Source: Gracilaria gracilis (lineage: Eukaryota > Rhodophyta > Florideophyceae > Gracilariales > Gracilariaceae). From it: a stretch of 44,392 nt of DNA. The notes below the pieces were generated by a model, which was not told the DNA's origin, ran no database searches, and saw nothing but the letters and a program-made list of their open reading frames with translations. The position numbers were made by a program, and so were the translations under genes. This document shows, piece by piece, positions 9,743 to 20,152 of this stretch. Location of the stretch: assembly GCA_030374805.1 (NCBI GenBank), contig JARGSG010000216.1, forward strand, positions 1-44,392, read 5' to 3'. Position 1 is the stretch's first letter. Every line of letters starts with the position of its first letter.

Positions 9743-10466
9743 CGTTATCCGACACAGTCGGCCAATTCACAACCAGAGCGACTTCCGAAAACGGACAATA
9801 AAGGAAACGTTGAAACGGGCACTCCCAACGATTGGGCTCCAAACAACAGAGCCGAACTCCAACGAATGTTGGCAAACAAAGCCGATTCTAAGTCGGGAGA
9901 CCAGTTTGTGGTGCAAAGCCCTCGACGGGAAACAACAAGCCGCGTCGCGGACGAGCACCTCAGGGTGTTCAGGCCCTGCTCCCTGTGAAGGGCAGTCGAG
10001 CGGCAGAACCCTCCGATAGGGCCAACACGAGCCGGGTGTAAGTCCGGGTGGCCCCGATCTGGGCGTGCAGTCGGAGGTGGAGGGGTGAAGAATCAGCTTT
10101 AGAAACCGACACTGTCGGACGAACCAATACGTATGGCAGTATCCAACCCAACGGAATGGGCAACGAGGGATCAACAAATGAGCCGCGCAGCGGAGCACTG
10201 ACTCACGAGAGTGGGGCGGCAAGCCCAATACCAAAAGGGACAACCTGTATAACAGGGCGAAGCAGCAAGAGCCGTATGACGGAAGATGCACCAATGGTGA
10301 CGGAAAAACAATAAAGAAATAGCCGTAACGACGGTCCAGAACTCCTCGATGGTAGAGGCGGTTGACAAGTCCGGATATGCGGCGACTTTCCCAAGAAGTG
10401 GGCTAGAGTCGGGCGCAAGCTGCGACAAGTCAGAGCCAAAGTCCTCCTTGAGGTTTACTTCCGTAC
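9743..10466 (-). other. Transcribed leader of the chromovirus (between promoter and gag)
   Basis: About 720 bases between the TATA/hairpin and the gag ATG. No long conserved ORF, though a minus frame stays open from 10294 to 9767. Segments resemble 11155-11285 in the older copy, for example GTGGTGCAAAGCCC against GTAGTGCAACGCC, and CGGGTGTAAG in both. Short hairpins are continuous, for example at about 9750-9762 (CCGACACAGTCGG) and 9818-9830 (CCCAACGATTGGG). The LTR/leader boundary is not resolved. Confidence 0.5.
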
Positions 10467-10488
10467 AGTGGCGGCAAGTGCCGCCACT
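10467..10488. promoter_or_regulatory. Perfect 10-bp-arm hairpin at the putative transcription start
   Basis: AGTGGCGGCA at 10467-10476 and TGCCGCCACT at 10479-10488 are perfectly complementary with a 2-nt loop. It lies immediately downstream of the TATA box in the direction of gag, so it would cap the 5' end of the element RNA. The older copy has a diverged but still foldable equivalent near 11645-11675. Confidence 0.75.
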
Positions 10489-10494
10489 TATATA
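10487..10494 (-). promoter_or_regulatory. TATA box of the chromovirus promoter
   Basis: The minus strand reads TATATAAG, about 750 bases upstream of the gag ATG and between the U3-like repeats (10495-10769) and the hairpin-capped leader. Position and orientation fit the element's own RNA polymerase II promoter. The older copy has an AT-rich equivalent near 11680. Confidence 0.55.
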
Positions 10495-10769
10495 CGGCAC
10501 TTGAAAATATCAAGTAAATATCTAAGTAACCGGCACTGCCGGCCATGACACTACACGTGGACTACCCGTGAGGGATTGCCACGGCGCACCCGACATCGGG
10601 CCATTGCAGACACACGTGTCTACAATTACTACCCTTCCTAGGCGCACCCCATAATGGGCATAATAAACTAATAACTAGTCATATCTAGCGGTGGCGAGAC
10701 CGGAAACGGATCAAACTCTTATGAAGAGCTGTAACGCGCATCCCCTGTAAAGGGCCATTGCACTACACA
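10495..10769 (-). repeat. U3-like end of the 5' terminal repeat with tandem hairpin units
   Basis: This end resembles 11697-11950 (shared AATATCTAA, TTACCRGCA-like and GGG..TTGCACTACACA segments). Internally a unit of the form GCGCAYCC-hairpin-GGGC occurs three times (about 10582, 10641 and 10738); two copies continue into CCATTGCA. The hairpin at the core differs each time (CCCGACATCGGG, CCCATAATGGG, CCCTGTAAAGGG) while its stem is kept. The minus-strand terminus would be TGTGTAGTGCAA, a normal TG start for an LTR. Confidence 0.6.
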
Positions 10770-10854
10770 TGCAGCTATCAACTTTCCAGGAGCATGTCAT
10801 GATTCCAGGCTTGCCGGATTATCGGGCCTATACTGGCCCAGGTTATCGGAAGAA

Positions 10855-11950
10855 ATGACGCCCGATCCGTTTCGTATCCTAGGTGACATCGCATTTGCAA
10901 ACAACGTTAGTGTAACCAAGAGGAAACTGGTGCGAGCGCGGGAGGTGAATGAAATATACGTACCTCAGTCGCCAGAAGAAGATGCAATCGATATGATCTT
11001 GCAGCGCATATATCCTTGCAGACGGCAGACTGCAGAGTGGGGAGCCCGTGCGTTGCGTGGGCCCTTTAGACGTCTTTCACGAAAGCTGCCAACGGACTCC
11101 TGGCAACGACTCCGCATCATAACCATTTGTTGCCACCTCATGAACTTCCGCACCAGAATGTAGTGCAACGCCAGAGGCGGAAAGAAACCACGAAGACGTC
11201 CGAGATCTTCCTCCGTAGGAGGGTAGTCAGCAGACAGAGCCTCTCTGGCAAGGCACACCGAAGTCGGGTGTAAGCCGAGGCCAAGCCGTCACGACGGGCG
11301 TAGAGAGTTGAGCAAGGATCGGTGTTGGCAACACGTGTGTGGGTGAACGGGCCCTCGAGAGAGGCACGAGTCCACGGAAGTGGGGAAAGAGAAAAGGAAT
11401 CCGCGAGAGCGGGGGATGGAAAGAAGGAAAAGGAGAAAAGGGCAAAAAGGCTACGGTAAACACCATGGTTATCCCTGTATAGGGTCGAACGCGACACAAG
11501 CGGAAAGCACTCCCACAAATGGGTCCTTTTAGGTAACTCAGGGAGGATACACTACCCGTATGCAACGGAGCATCTCTCCTGGAAGGACTCGATGACCGCC
11601 GAAGGCGAAGAAGTATAGAGCCAACCCTGGTTGGGGAAGTTTACTTAGTAGCGATGGCCAAGTGCCGAGCCACTACATAATATATTAATCTCCCTGCAAC
11701 TAGGCAAAACTATTAAATAAATATCTAAATTACCAGCAATGCTGTGCCAACCATCCGTTGCAAGAGCTCCACACGTGTCTTAGTCAAACCCAAATTGGGG
11801 CTGCGGCGCGAGTGCACATGTGCACCGTGCACACTATGCAGACCGCATTGCGGCACACAACCCGTCTGTAGCTGCAGTCACCATCAGCACGCGCAAGCAG
11901 AAAAACGACTAACTCGGTGAAATGTCCCTTCTAGGGCGTTGCACTACACA
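10855..11950 (-). repeat. Older, diverged copy of the chromovirus terminal repeat and leader
   Basis: Similarity to 9800-10769 is visible in blocks in the same order: promoter/hairpin (11636-11690 against 10451-10500), the CGGGTGTAAG block (11262 against 10030), the GTAGTGCAACGCC block (11160 against 9910) and the end TTGCACTACACA (11950 against 10769). No long frame is conserved; a stretch containing ALHYILV on the minus strand resembles ALHHKLV in the younger copy, so a short translated leader is possible. It appears to be an earlier insertion of the same family, partly displaced by the intact element. The short bridge 10770-10854 holds hairpins but nothing else I recognise. Confidence 0.55.
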
Positions 11951-11953
11951 AAA

Positions 11954-12894
11954 CTATTGGCCGTAACCAAATTCGGTCTTTGTACCAGGAGTATTAGAAG
12001 ATGAAGGCCGTACGAATGGTGGGAACGGGTTTACCTTCTCCGAATATAGCGTGGGTGGTGCCGGCGGTGCCGCTGTAGCTTCGGCTCTAGTTTTCGTTTC
12101 CTTCGGATGCAGTGGGGGTGGTGCAGGCGGTCCCGCTGTGGCTTCGGCATTATGGTTGGTCTTCATTACAGCTTGCAGTTCTTCACGAATTATCTTCCGT
12201 ATTTCGTCCGCCTTCACGGTTTCTTGTGCTTCTTGTGTCTTCTTTACTACATCTGCGACAGATTGCAGGCTCGAGGTCATCCTCTCCATATGGCGAGCCA
12301 CATCGACTTGCAGTGGACGTTCTAGTGGTAAATCAAGAGGTAAACAAGGCTTTTTCTTCGGTGGCGGGTTTGGATTATGGCGTTCTTCGGTAGCCTTCTC
12401 TTTCTGTGGATTATCCGTGGTTGGCTGTTCGCGTTCCCGACGCACTCCAATGACGCGGCCTTGCTCTTTGGCTCTTTCACGATCCTCTACAGTAGGGTTC
12501 AGGTTGTCATCTGCTTTTCCTAGTATCTTGGACAAAGCTTTAGCTTGGATGTCGCGAAAATTACTTTGGCACGGCGGACTTGCGGGTGTATCGTTGGGTC
12601 CCCAGTTTTCTTGTGCACATACGCTAACTTGTCAAACTTATCCTTCAGGCTGTTCATGCTGCGTATTGGTCCTTTTTGGCGCTCTGCCCATTCTTTGAAA
12701 TAACTCTTGACCAAATTCCAGTCTTCCGTCGAGTGTGGTTCAGTATGTGCTACAAGGTCTAGGAAACGATCAATATCTTCCTCCCAGTAGTTAAGTGCGC
12801 CGCGTCTGGAGTGCGAACTAGGTCTGGTTGCCATGCTTTTTATGTCACGAATGCTTTTCTTTAAGAGTTTGACGTTATGGCGGAGGTGGGCCAT
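11954..12894 (-). pseudogene. Myb/SANT-like (DUF6818-type) DNA-binding protein, frameshifted
   Basis: Two overlapping minus-strand frames make one protein. The first (from ATG 12894, or 12834) holds a Myb/SANT-like fold: conserved Trp in NYWEEDIDRFLDLV, a second at EDWNLV, then LKDKFDKLAYVHKKTGDP and PQVRRAK, a pattern I associate with DUF6818. It ends at 12520-12522, but the helix continues in the other frame as RDIQAKALSKILGKADD. One indel in the T-run near 12563 would account for the break. The second part is Lys/Arg/Glu-rich, has a Pro-rich double repeat, and stops at 11954, four bases from the retroelement terminus (11950). Proteins of this type are often multigene families of unknown function, some tied to transposons. 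Sequencing error is an alternative to true decay. Confidence 0.6.
12050..12165. repeat. Two-copy tandem repeat inside the SANT-like gene
   Basis: Two units of about 57-60 bp encode near-identical peptides, AEATAGPPAPPPLHPKETKT and AEATAAPPAPPTLYSEK. This is an in-frame internal duplication in a Pro/Ala-rich linker. Confidence 0.7.
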
Positions 12895-12989
12895 TTTGTG
12901 GAACGTTGGAGGAATAAAAAAGAATGTGTAGCAAAGATACAATGTATGATGCTGGGTGTCAGTGCAAAGACGGCATGCGAACATCATGG

Positions 12990-14196
12990 TGGTGGTAAAC
13001 CGAAACGACCGTGCACCAATTCTGCATCGTGGTCAGTTCTTATCTGTTGAAGTGCTAGGCACTGTTCTAAGGTACGTCTCTGTCGCTTTGTCATTCTCGC
13101 TTTTTTCGGCAGACCTCAATGTCTGTCTACTGTGGAAGATATAGAATATCACCAACACCCTAAATCCAAATATCATCTACCCAATATAGCCCTAGCTAAA
13201 AGGACCAAGAAGGTCATTACTACCCAAGCACTGTAAATGTGAAAATTAAAACTTTTCAAGAAGGCCAATTTCATTTTCAGAATCAGTGTTGTAATTAAAA
13301 TTACACTCTTATATCATTACAGTATATGCAGCAAAATTAAGCTGCCAACAACATAAAAACAACCAACACAATTATTACTTGAAACAAATATATATGAGTG
13401 TTCTATCAATTTATAAAATACCGATATATTAGTCTTGAGAAAAACAGAAAACACTTTTCGTCACATCAACATACACATTCGTACTAAAAAACAGTTCTTG
13501 GCTTTGGAAGAATCAATTTTAACTTCTACTTCTAGAAATACATAATTTGTGCAGCTTTTACGAACTTTTAGATATGATTCATATCCGACAATCTATTTTT
13601 GTTCGTGGAAGTATATGAAATATTTATTTAAACTTTTCACAGTCGTTATTTAAAAATATTTATAAGAATGGTAAAACCACCAATGCATTATGCTTGAACA
13701 AAAAGTTGAAGCGCGTACGATATTAAGATACGAGACGACGGGAGAAATCTTAGCGTAGTCATTCACTAAAATGGTTCATGAATTGGTTTGGTCATTATAT
13801 GGTTTCCAACCCATAACCATGCGCCAATTCATGGTATCAAACCTAATGTTTTGGTGTGCTATTTAATTCGAGATTAGGGGGACGTTATTTAAGTTGATCC
13901 CAGTTTGGGATTGATCTCTTTCGAAGTTAAAGTAACTGCGAGTACACATTTATTTCATGCCAACCTTTACGGAAAACCCCAATGGTTCGCGGCGTTTTCG
14001 TAACGGTCAGTTTACAACCGTGTAGGTTGTCATTCAAAAAAATTGTAACGTTAATTTGGGCCGTTTGTAAGGGTTGTACAGAAATGCGGATCGATTGGAG
14101 CCTTTGTTCCGGTTGATTATAACACGAGACGCAGATCTGTTCATTTCCTCGAGAGCAAGAGTTTCGTGAGAACCCCCTAGAAAAGCTAAGAAAGAA
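12990..14196. other. AT-rich intergenic region with an inverted repeat
   Basis: No supported gene. The stretch 13150-13700 is markedly AT-rich, unlike both flanks. At 13778-13787 and 13824-13833 CATGAATTGG and CCAATTCATG form a perfect 10-bp inverted repeat around a 36-nt loop. Hairpin density falls to background here. Confidence 0.6.
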
Positions 14197-16151
14197 ATGG
14201 AGGTCGTGAATGTCTTGTGCAGTGGTGACAGTTCCGCCAACCTCACGTCTTCTTCTCAGCAACTTGAAAGTGACCCCCGTGGAGTAATACTGTTCCAGAA
14301 GAAGAACAATTTGTCTCAGATAACTCGGAATATTTCTGCTCGACATTGCCGTGTTTTCGAAAAGCCGCCACCGTATCTGCCAGGTTCACCTGAGGGGTTT
14401 GCTTCTTTTGTGAATTTGGAAGGGTATGGTTTGCAAGCTGATACATTCATTGAATTTTCTCCGTACTCAATGCGTTCGAAAGTTTCAAAGAATTTAACTT
14501 TACATATTCTTGGAAACAAGATTCTAGTAATGAGGCGAACATTCAGTTGTTCAGAAATTAAATGTTGTAGCACTAGCCTTAATGTATGTAAAGGAGGACA
14601 TGATGGTATCTGGAGTGGAAATGAAAGCTTAAGGAAGCTGGACCCCCGTTCCATTGCCGCGGTAGGAAATTTTGGAACTCAGTCTGGCGAACTTCATTCG
14701 CTAGAAAGTTGTACAGGAAGTGCAAATGATGCACATTTGACGACCAGTTCAGAATCTTGCAAAACGTCAAATTTAATTCCAGCTTCTCGGATAAATGATA
14801 ACCCAGGAAATGGATCTCACACATTTTCCGGGTTATGTCATACAACAGAACCAAATATGTGTAGAGATTCCCAGGCTGAGCCAAATAATTGTCCACGCCA
14901 TTTGTATGAAGCAGAAAGTTGTGTTACATGGAGCAATGAAACAGAAATATTGGTCACAAAACGAAGTGAAGCAGTTGATTATGAGAAAAGCCTTGCTCAC
15001 CAAGTCTATTTCTTCCCGCAGAACGCCTTCCCTCTGATCTGCAAGCACGATTCATTCGTGTCTAGTTTGGATCAATTGGAAATGCTCCAACACGCTGCCA
15101 AACCTCAACGTCGAAGCCCAAACTGGGTGTTCAAGGTTGGAAAGATGAGATATAACCTGGAGAAGAACGGATCTGTTGCGAGTTCTAAGCTTCCCGACTT
15201 CATAGGGTGTTCTCAGTTTGGAAAGGAAGGTGTAAGTGATCCCAAGGAATGTTCTCTTGTTAAGATTCCTTCTCATTTGCAGGGCGCCAATCAAGATATG
15301 GTTAATGAAATGATCGCAATGGCGAAGATGGGCGTTTTTCCAGAAACCCCAAGAACTACTGGAGACTGCGCACCATACCCGTTGAGCACACATGCGAGGT
15401 TCTGTACACGTTTTGTACATCTTCAGGAACCCCCACGTCTGGTGCACGTCAAATGTGAAGCAGAATATCATTACCTCTTCATGAAGCACGTGAAGATGAA
15501 AAATTCTTATCTGCGGCAGTTATAGTAGGGGTTGGGGTTCATTCTCATGCATGGCCAGTGATGAAGCCTCCAAAGTCCTTGGTGAAGAACTCTGTGGTAG
15601 ATCTTCGCAACCGTAAAGACCTACTGAGTGGCAACATGATACTACAGAAGGTTAAAGAGCGGTTTAGCTCCGCACCTTCGCCTTCTACAGTGAAGAGACT
15701 GCGGGGAAATGCCCACAAGAATATCCATCCCAAGGAAAGCTCTCTAGCTGCTTTGCTCAGCAGTATATGTCCCGGGCAGAACAACACCTTTGGAAACTGT
15801 TCTTATATATTTTCAGTTGAGGATCAAAGATCGAACGGCGATTTCCGTTTGACGCGGGACCAGAAAGGCTTGTCCTTAATTTTCGGAGAGAAACTTCTCC
15901 TGGACAAATCCACCCAATTTCCTCGGTTTGGATGTGATGGGACTTTCGGTATCGTAAATGCTCACGACGAAGAGGGACAGGTGTTGCAATTCGAACTGGT
16001 ATCAATAATTTTGAAGGACGAAATGACAGGCTGCATATATATATTCAGGCACCAGCTCTGCACCAGAAAGACTACTGGGTCTCGTTTGCTTTTGTTTCGC
16101 GAGTTCGTGTCCCAGATGAGGCGCCGAGGTTTGTGTGATCCGGTAGTATAG
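14197..16151 (+). pseudogene. MULE-like transposase, frameshifted and truncated
   Basis: Two plus-strand frames (14197-15525 and about 15456-16151) overlap by 70 bases and read as one protein. The first is Ser/Cys-rich with no clear domain until its end. The second opens with FLSAAVIVGVGVHSHAWPV, whose H-x-H end resembles the DNA-binding module that precedes MULE transposases. It then reaches FGCDGTFGIV, which matches the first catalytic Asp motif (DGTF) of the MULE DDE domain, followed by a QFELVSIIL strand. The protein stops at 16149-16151, before the remaining acidic residues would appear. It is therefore a 5' fragment, inactive as it stands. The N-terminal 350 residues are unlike any family I know, so assignment rests on the second frame. 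Confidence 0.45.
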
Positions 16152-16696
16152 TGCGTCGGTGTTATCGGAATGCTAGTTTTGGTGTCAAAAATAATCGAAT
16201 TAAAATGATCGAAAAACCGGTGAATTTATCCAAATTTGGATGTGCTTAATTTCCGAAAATATTTCCACATTTCCCCTTGTGCTAGTTTGCTTGGAAAGAA
16301 TCATTCATGAATATTTCCATCATTGCTAGTTTGGATGGAAGACAAACTAGCATGTTACTTCCGTTCATGCTAGTTTCCGAACCCAATGTAAGTGTGAAAG
16401 TGGCACATATTTAGAACTCTACGGCGGCAAATACGTATACATATACGTAGATAGCTACTTATGGAATACGATTAGAAGAATACACACCCTTCGGATAGGA
16501 ATTCTCTATAGAGATACAGCACATCTATTCAACAACTCTCATATCAGATATCGGCCGTTTATTCTCTCACTTTTGAAACGCCTTCGCATCACGTGCCACC
16601 TCCCTCATCACTCCGTCCCACCCTTCGTGCGCCATATTACGCTCCGCACCACTACGTTCCCCTTTCTCCCCAAACACCCCCACACCGCTCCCCGCC
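16152..16696. other. Intergenic region with a repeated TGCTAGTTT motif
   Basis: No gene seen. TGCTAGTTT occurs at about 16171, 16281, 16325 and 16367, with an inverted copy (AAACTAGCA) near 16344. Part of the region (16177-16230) resembles the reverse complement of 22850-22905 and may mark the left end of the next transposon. Confidence 0.4.
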
Positions 16697-19600
16697 ATGC
16701 CTAATTGCTGCTTTGAAGGCTGCTCCTTCTTCGCTCGCACCATCCCCGCCATTCAAAGGCACCAAAGAAGATGCCCCAACCGTCTCACCGCCAACAAGCG
16801 TTTCTTCTCCCCCGGCGGCAACGTCTTTCACTTCCCCCCACGCACAAAGCATCACAAGTCTACACCCCAACTCCCACCCCCACCCCCACCTCCTCTCTCC
16901 AATCGCTCTTCCGGTAACGTCCCCATCGCCGCCGACAACTCCTACCACCAGCAGCAGCTATCCCTCTCCGTCCACACCCAAGACGCCTACCATATCGTAG
17001 GCACCCCGTCTGCTCCCTCTCCCCCTCCCCAGCTCCTCCACTGCCATCCTCCTTCCCTCTCCTCAACAACCCCCACCTCGAACGAATGGTCCTCTACATC
17101 TCTTCCATCGCCTCCAACCTCGGCCCCCGCAAGGCCGACGAACTCATCTATCTCCTCCACGACCCGTCCTTCTCCAAGTCAGCCTTCCACAACGCCGTCT
17201 CCTCCGCCTCCCAGTGTCTCAAACTTCAAACAAACCTCTTCCAACACAGAGTCACCAACATTGGTTTCACCCCCACCACCCTCCACCACCCACAGCACCT
17301 CTTCACAGCCACCATCTTCCGAAAGGATGCTATCCAAGTCCTTAAAGGACAACTCGCACTCGCACATTCCGACAACACCTTTTTCCGCCACCTCCCCCAT
17401 ACAACCTCCCCCGGCTCTCCCGCTTTCGCCCACTCCATGGCTCCTTCCCTCGGAAAAGAAGCTGTCCCAGCCCTCAAGCACGCAATCATGCAGTCCTCCA
17501 ATAACTCCTGCATCTCGCACACCCCTGAGAACACCGGTATCGACCCCTTCATCGGCTTCGTGCAAGTATACTCCGACAAGTCCTCCACCTCCCTCAAATC
17601 CTCTTCCATCACCTCTTACCCCCTTCACATCACCCTTCTCAACTTCTCCGACTCGTTCCGTTGCAAATGTATCACCGAGAACCTCACCCTTCTCGGATAC
17701 CTTCCAACCTCTTTCAATCTCGCCACCCCCTCTCAAGACCCCGATACCATCCCCCAAACCTCATCCAGCATCTCCCGCTCTATCAAAATGCAACTCATCC
17801 AGCCTGCCATCTCCAACCTCGTCGACCATCTTCTCTCCTCCGGCCCCACCGGCTTCCCCTTCCGTGACGCTAATGGCGTGATCCGCCATTGTCACCCAAT
17901 CATCGCCAGGCACTGCGCAGACATCCCAGAAGCAAAGAGCATTCTCGCCATCTCCCACGGCACCCGCCCCCAGCATCCATGCCACCGATGTACCGTACCA
18001 CGCTCCTACCTCCACCTACACATTCCATCCCCCCCCCCCCTCTTCGATCCCAGACGCAGACTCTCGATGCCCGCAAATCACACTCTACCCTCCTCCAAGA
18101 TGCTGAAAAGGCCCTCCTCGACAAAAAGCCTAGAATCGCCCGAAAAACTAAGGAAAAGGCCGTTGAAGCACTTCATTCCCTTTCCTTCGCAAATTACTCC
18201 TCCCTCTTCGAATCTTACCCTCTCCTCAACATCACACCTCTTTTCTCCCCTTACAAAATCTTCCCCTTCGAAGCACTCCATAACTTCCACCTCGACATCT
18301 CCAAGCTCATCAAGCTCGCAGCCATCGAGAGACTCAAATCAGAATCACTCTTCACTACCCCCCGTTCCTCCAAGTCCCGTCGTTCCTTCCACTCCGTCCG
18401 CTCCTCCATCCTGAAAAACGCGAACACCATCCTCGCCGCCATCGAAAAGCACTCCCCAGCCACAGGACTCCACATCGACTTCTCCTCCTCCGACAACGGT
18501 CAGGCCCTTAACGGTATCTTCACCTCCGACGGCCTACGTGGTATGCTCGAAGCAAAAGATTACCGCTCACTCGACATGGTCTTCCCTTTCATCGGCGTCT
18601 TCTTCGACCGCTGCTGTGACGAGGTCGATGCAGCTCCCATCACTTCCGTTTTCACCAAGTAATCCGATCTTTTCAACTTCTCCATGAGATACAACACCTC
18701 CGCAGAATGGACCGACTCCCGCCTCACCGACCTCCAATTTCAAATCCGCTCCTTCAAGCGCACAGCCGTGCTCGTCCTCGGCCCCCAGCACACTTCCAGC
18801 CTTGGCACCCTCAAGTTCCATCTCCTCGATCACATCGTCGAGGACATTCGCCGCTTCGGGGGCCTCCACTTCAACGATGCCGGCATATTCGAACACGCCC
18901 ATTTCCTCTTCAAGTCACGCTACTCCAAAACCTTAAAGCGCAGGTTCACCGCACATGAAGAAACCATTCGCGCCATCCATCACTCCAACGCCACCAAAGA
19001 TTGGAACCCCCTTTCCCCCAATCCCTCAATCACTTCCACCACTCCTGCCCTTGCCTCTCCCATCTAATCTCGCCAACCCGGTTTGGTCCGTGATGGAAAA
19101 CTCATCTCATTCGCCGATCTCATCACCGCCCACAAATTCCTCCACTCTAATCCTCATTTCAGTCCCAAATCTGCACAAGACTTCTTCCCCACCGACAGTT
19201 TCTCCATCCTCCAACAGATTGGAAAACACGCCCTCCCTTCATTCATCACCCTTTCTCTCGAAGTCCTAGAACTCTCAGAGAACTCCCCCACTCTCTGTCG
19301 CACCCGAATCACCTTAGTGAACTCCGCTTACGTCGCCGGCGGTTATGTCTCATCACTCGACCACTACATTGAAGAGCGGAACGCGCTCGCGCTCCAGGAC
19401 CCTCCAGTCCCTCTCATTCAGCGAATATTTGCCGCCCCGTCCTTCAGTCCTTCTAAATCCCCAAAGTTCTCTCACGTCCTCGTCGCAGGCACCAGCTCCT
19501 CCAACTCCACCCCCATCGTCTGGGTCTGCAAACTCATCTCTCTTCTTCGCTTCACCCTTCCTTCTTCCACTCTAACTTCCAAGGAGTTCGTTTTCGTACA

Positions 19601-19916
19601 GTTCATGGAGCTCGTCCCACCAAGCGACAAAGTCGATGTCACACCCAACTGCGTATGCCACCGATGGGCAACAGACGACGAACATAACCACACCCCCCAT
19701 CCAGTTCCCATCTCCACCCACTCCACATCCGACAACGTTTCTCCATGGTTTGGACTCATCCCTTTCTCTTCTATCCTTGGCTCCGTTCATGTTTTCCGCC
19801 AGAACTACCCCGCACCCCCCTTCAATTCCCGCCTCCATTGGCGTTTCCATAGATTCTACCTCATCAGATTCTACCGGAACCCCACCTCCAGGCCCTACCT
19901 CCCACCCCCCGCATAG
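16697..19916 (+). pseudogene. Plavaka/CACTA-like DDE transposase, broken by frameshifts and stops
   Basis: It begins MPNCCFEGCSFFARTIPAIQ followed by RHQRRC, a C-x4-C...H-x3-C finger typical of the N-terminus of this group, then a long Pro/Ser-rich linker. The frame changes near 17050. Next comes VQVYSDKSSTSLKSSSITSY-PLHITLLN and LLGYLP (about 17565-17710), which match the YSD...YP....N...GYLP signature of Plavaka-type transposases. A 12-C run (18029-18040) coincides with another shift; afterwards FEALHNFHLDISK (about 18268-18306) is the expected D-x-x-H/L-H-N-F helix. Later blocks are LKFHLLDHIVEDIRRFGG (18811) and a C-terminal PWFGLIPFSSILGSVHVF (19742). Isolated TAA codons at 18660 and 19065 interrupt the last frame. 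It would cut and paste the element if intact. Confidence 0.7.
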
Positions 19917-20152
19917 CACTCATTCCATACGATTTTCATAAACCAATCACTACCACCCTCTTCCACAGGAAAGATTGGAGATAGGTATGGGATGAAGAAG
20001 ATATACCACCTCTTCATCATCCCACAGCTATCTCCACTCCTCCCACTCTTATTCACCCTACCCTCACCCCTCTCCTCTTTCTGCCCCATTCGTACCCTCT
20101 CCCCTGTGCCCAACCAAACGACTGAAACTGGGCTCCTCTGGTCGGCACGCTG

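Larger units (their letters stand above)
2257..10769 (-). mobile_element. Ty3/gypsy chromovirus, nearly intact coding region
   Basis: Reading leftward on the minus strand the order is promoter/leader (10769 to 9743), Gag (9742-7721), protease-RT-RNase H-integrase (7619-3042) and a C-terminal chromodomain frame (to 2257). RT before integrase, the GPY/F module after the integrase core and the chromodomain place it in the chromovirus branch of Ty3/gypsy (Metaviridae). All catalytic motifs are present and the 4.6-kb pol frame has no stop, so the insertion is either young or under recent selection. The right terminus is placed at 10769 because a diverged copy shares similarity up to the same TGCACTACACA boundary (11950). 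The left terminus and 3' LTR were not identified, so 2257 is only the end of coding. Confidence 0.85.

Noticed and set aside
9761..9775. Minus-strand TGGTTGTGAATTGG as a tRNA primer-binding site
   Set aside because: It starts with TGG and lies just before gag, but the preceding bases do not end in CA and I could not match it to a tRNA 3' end with confidence.
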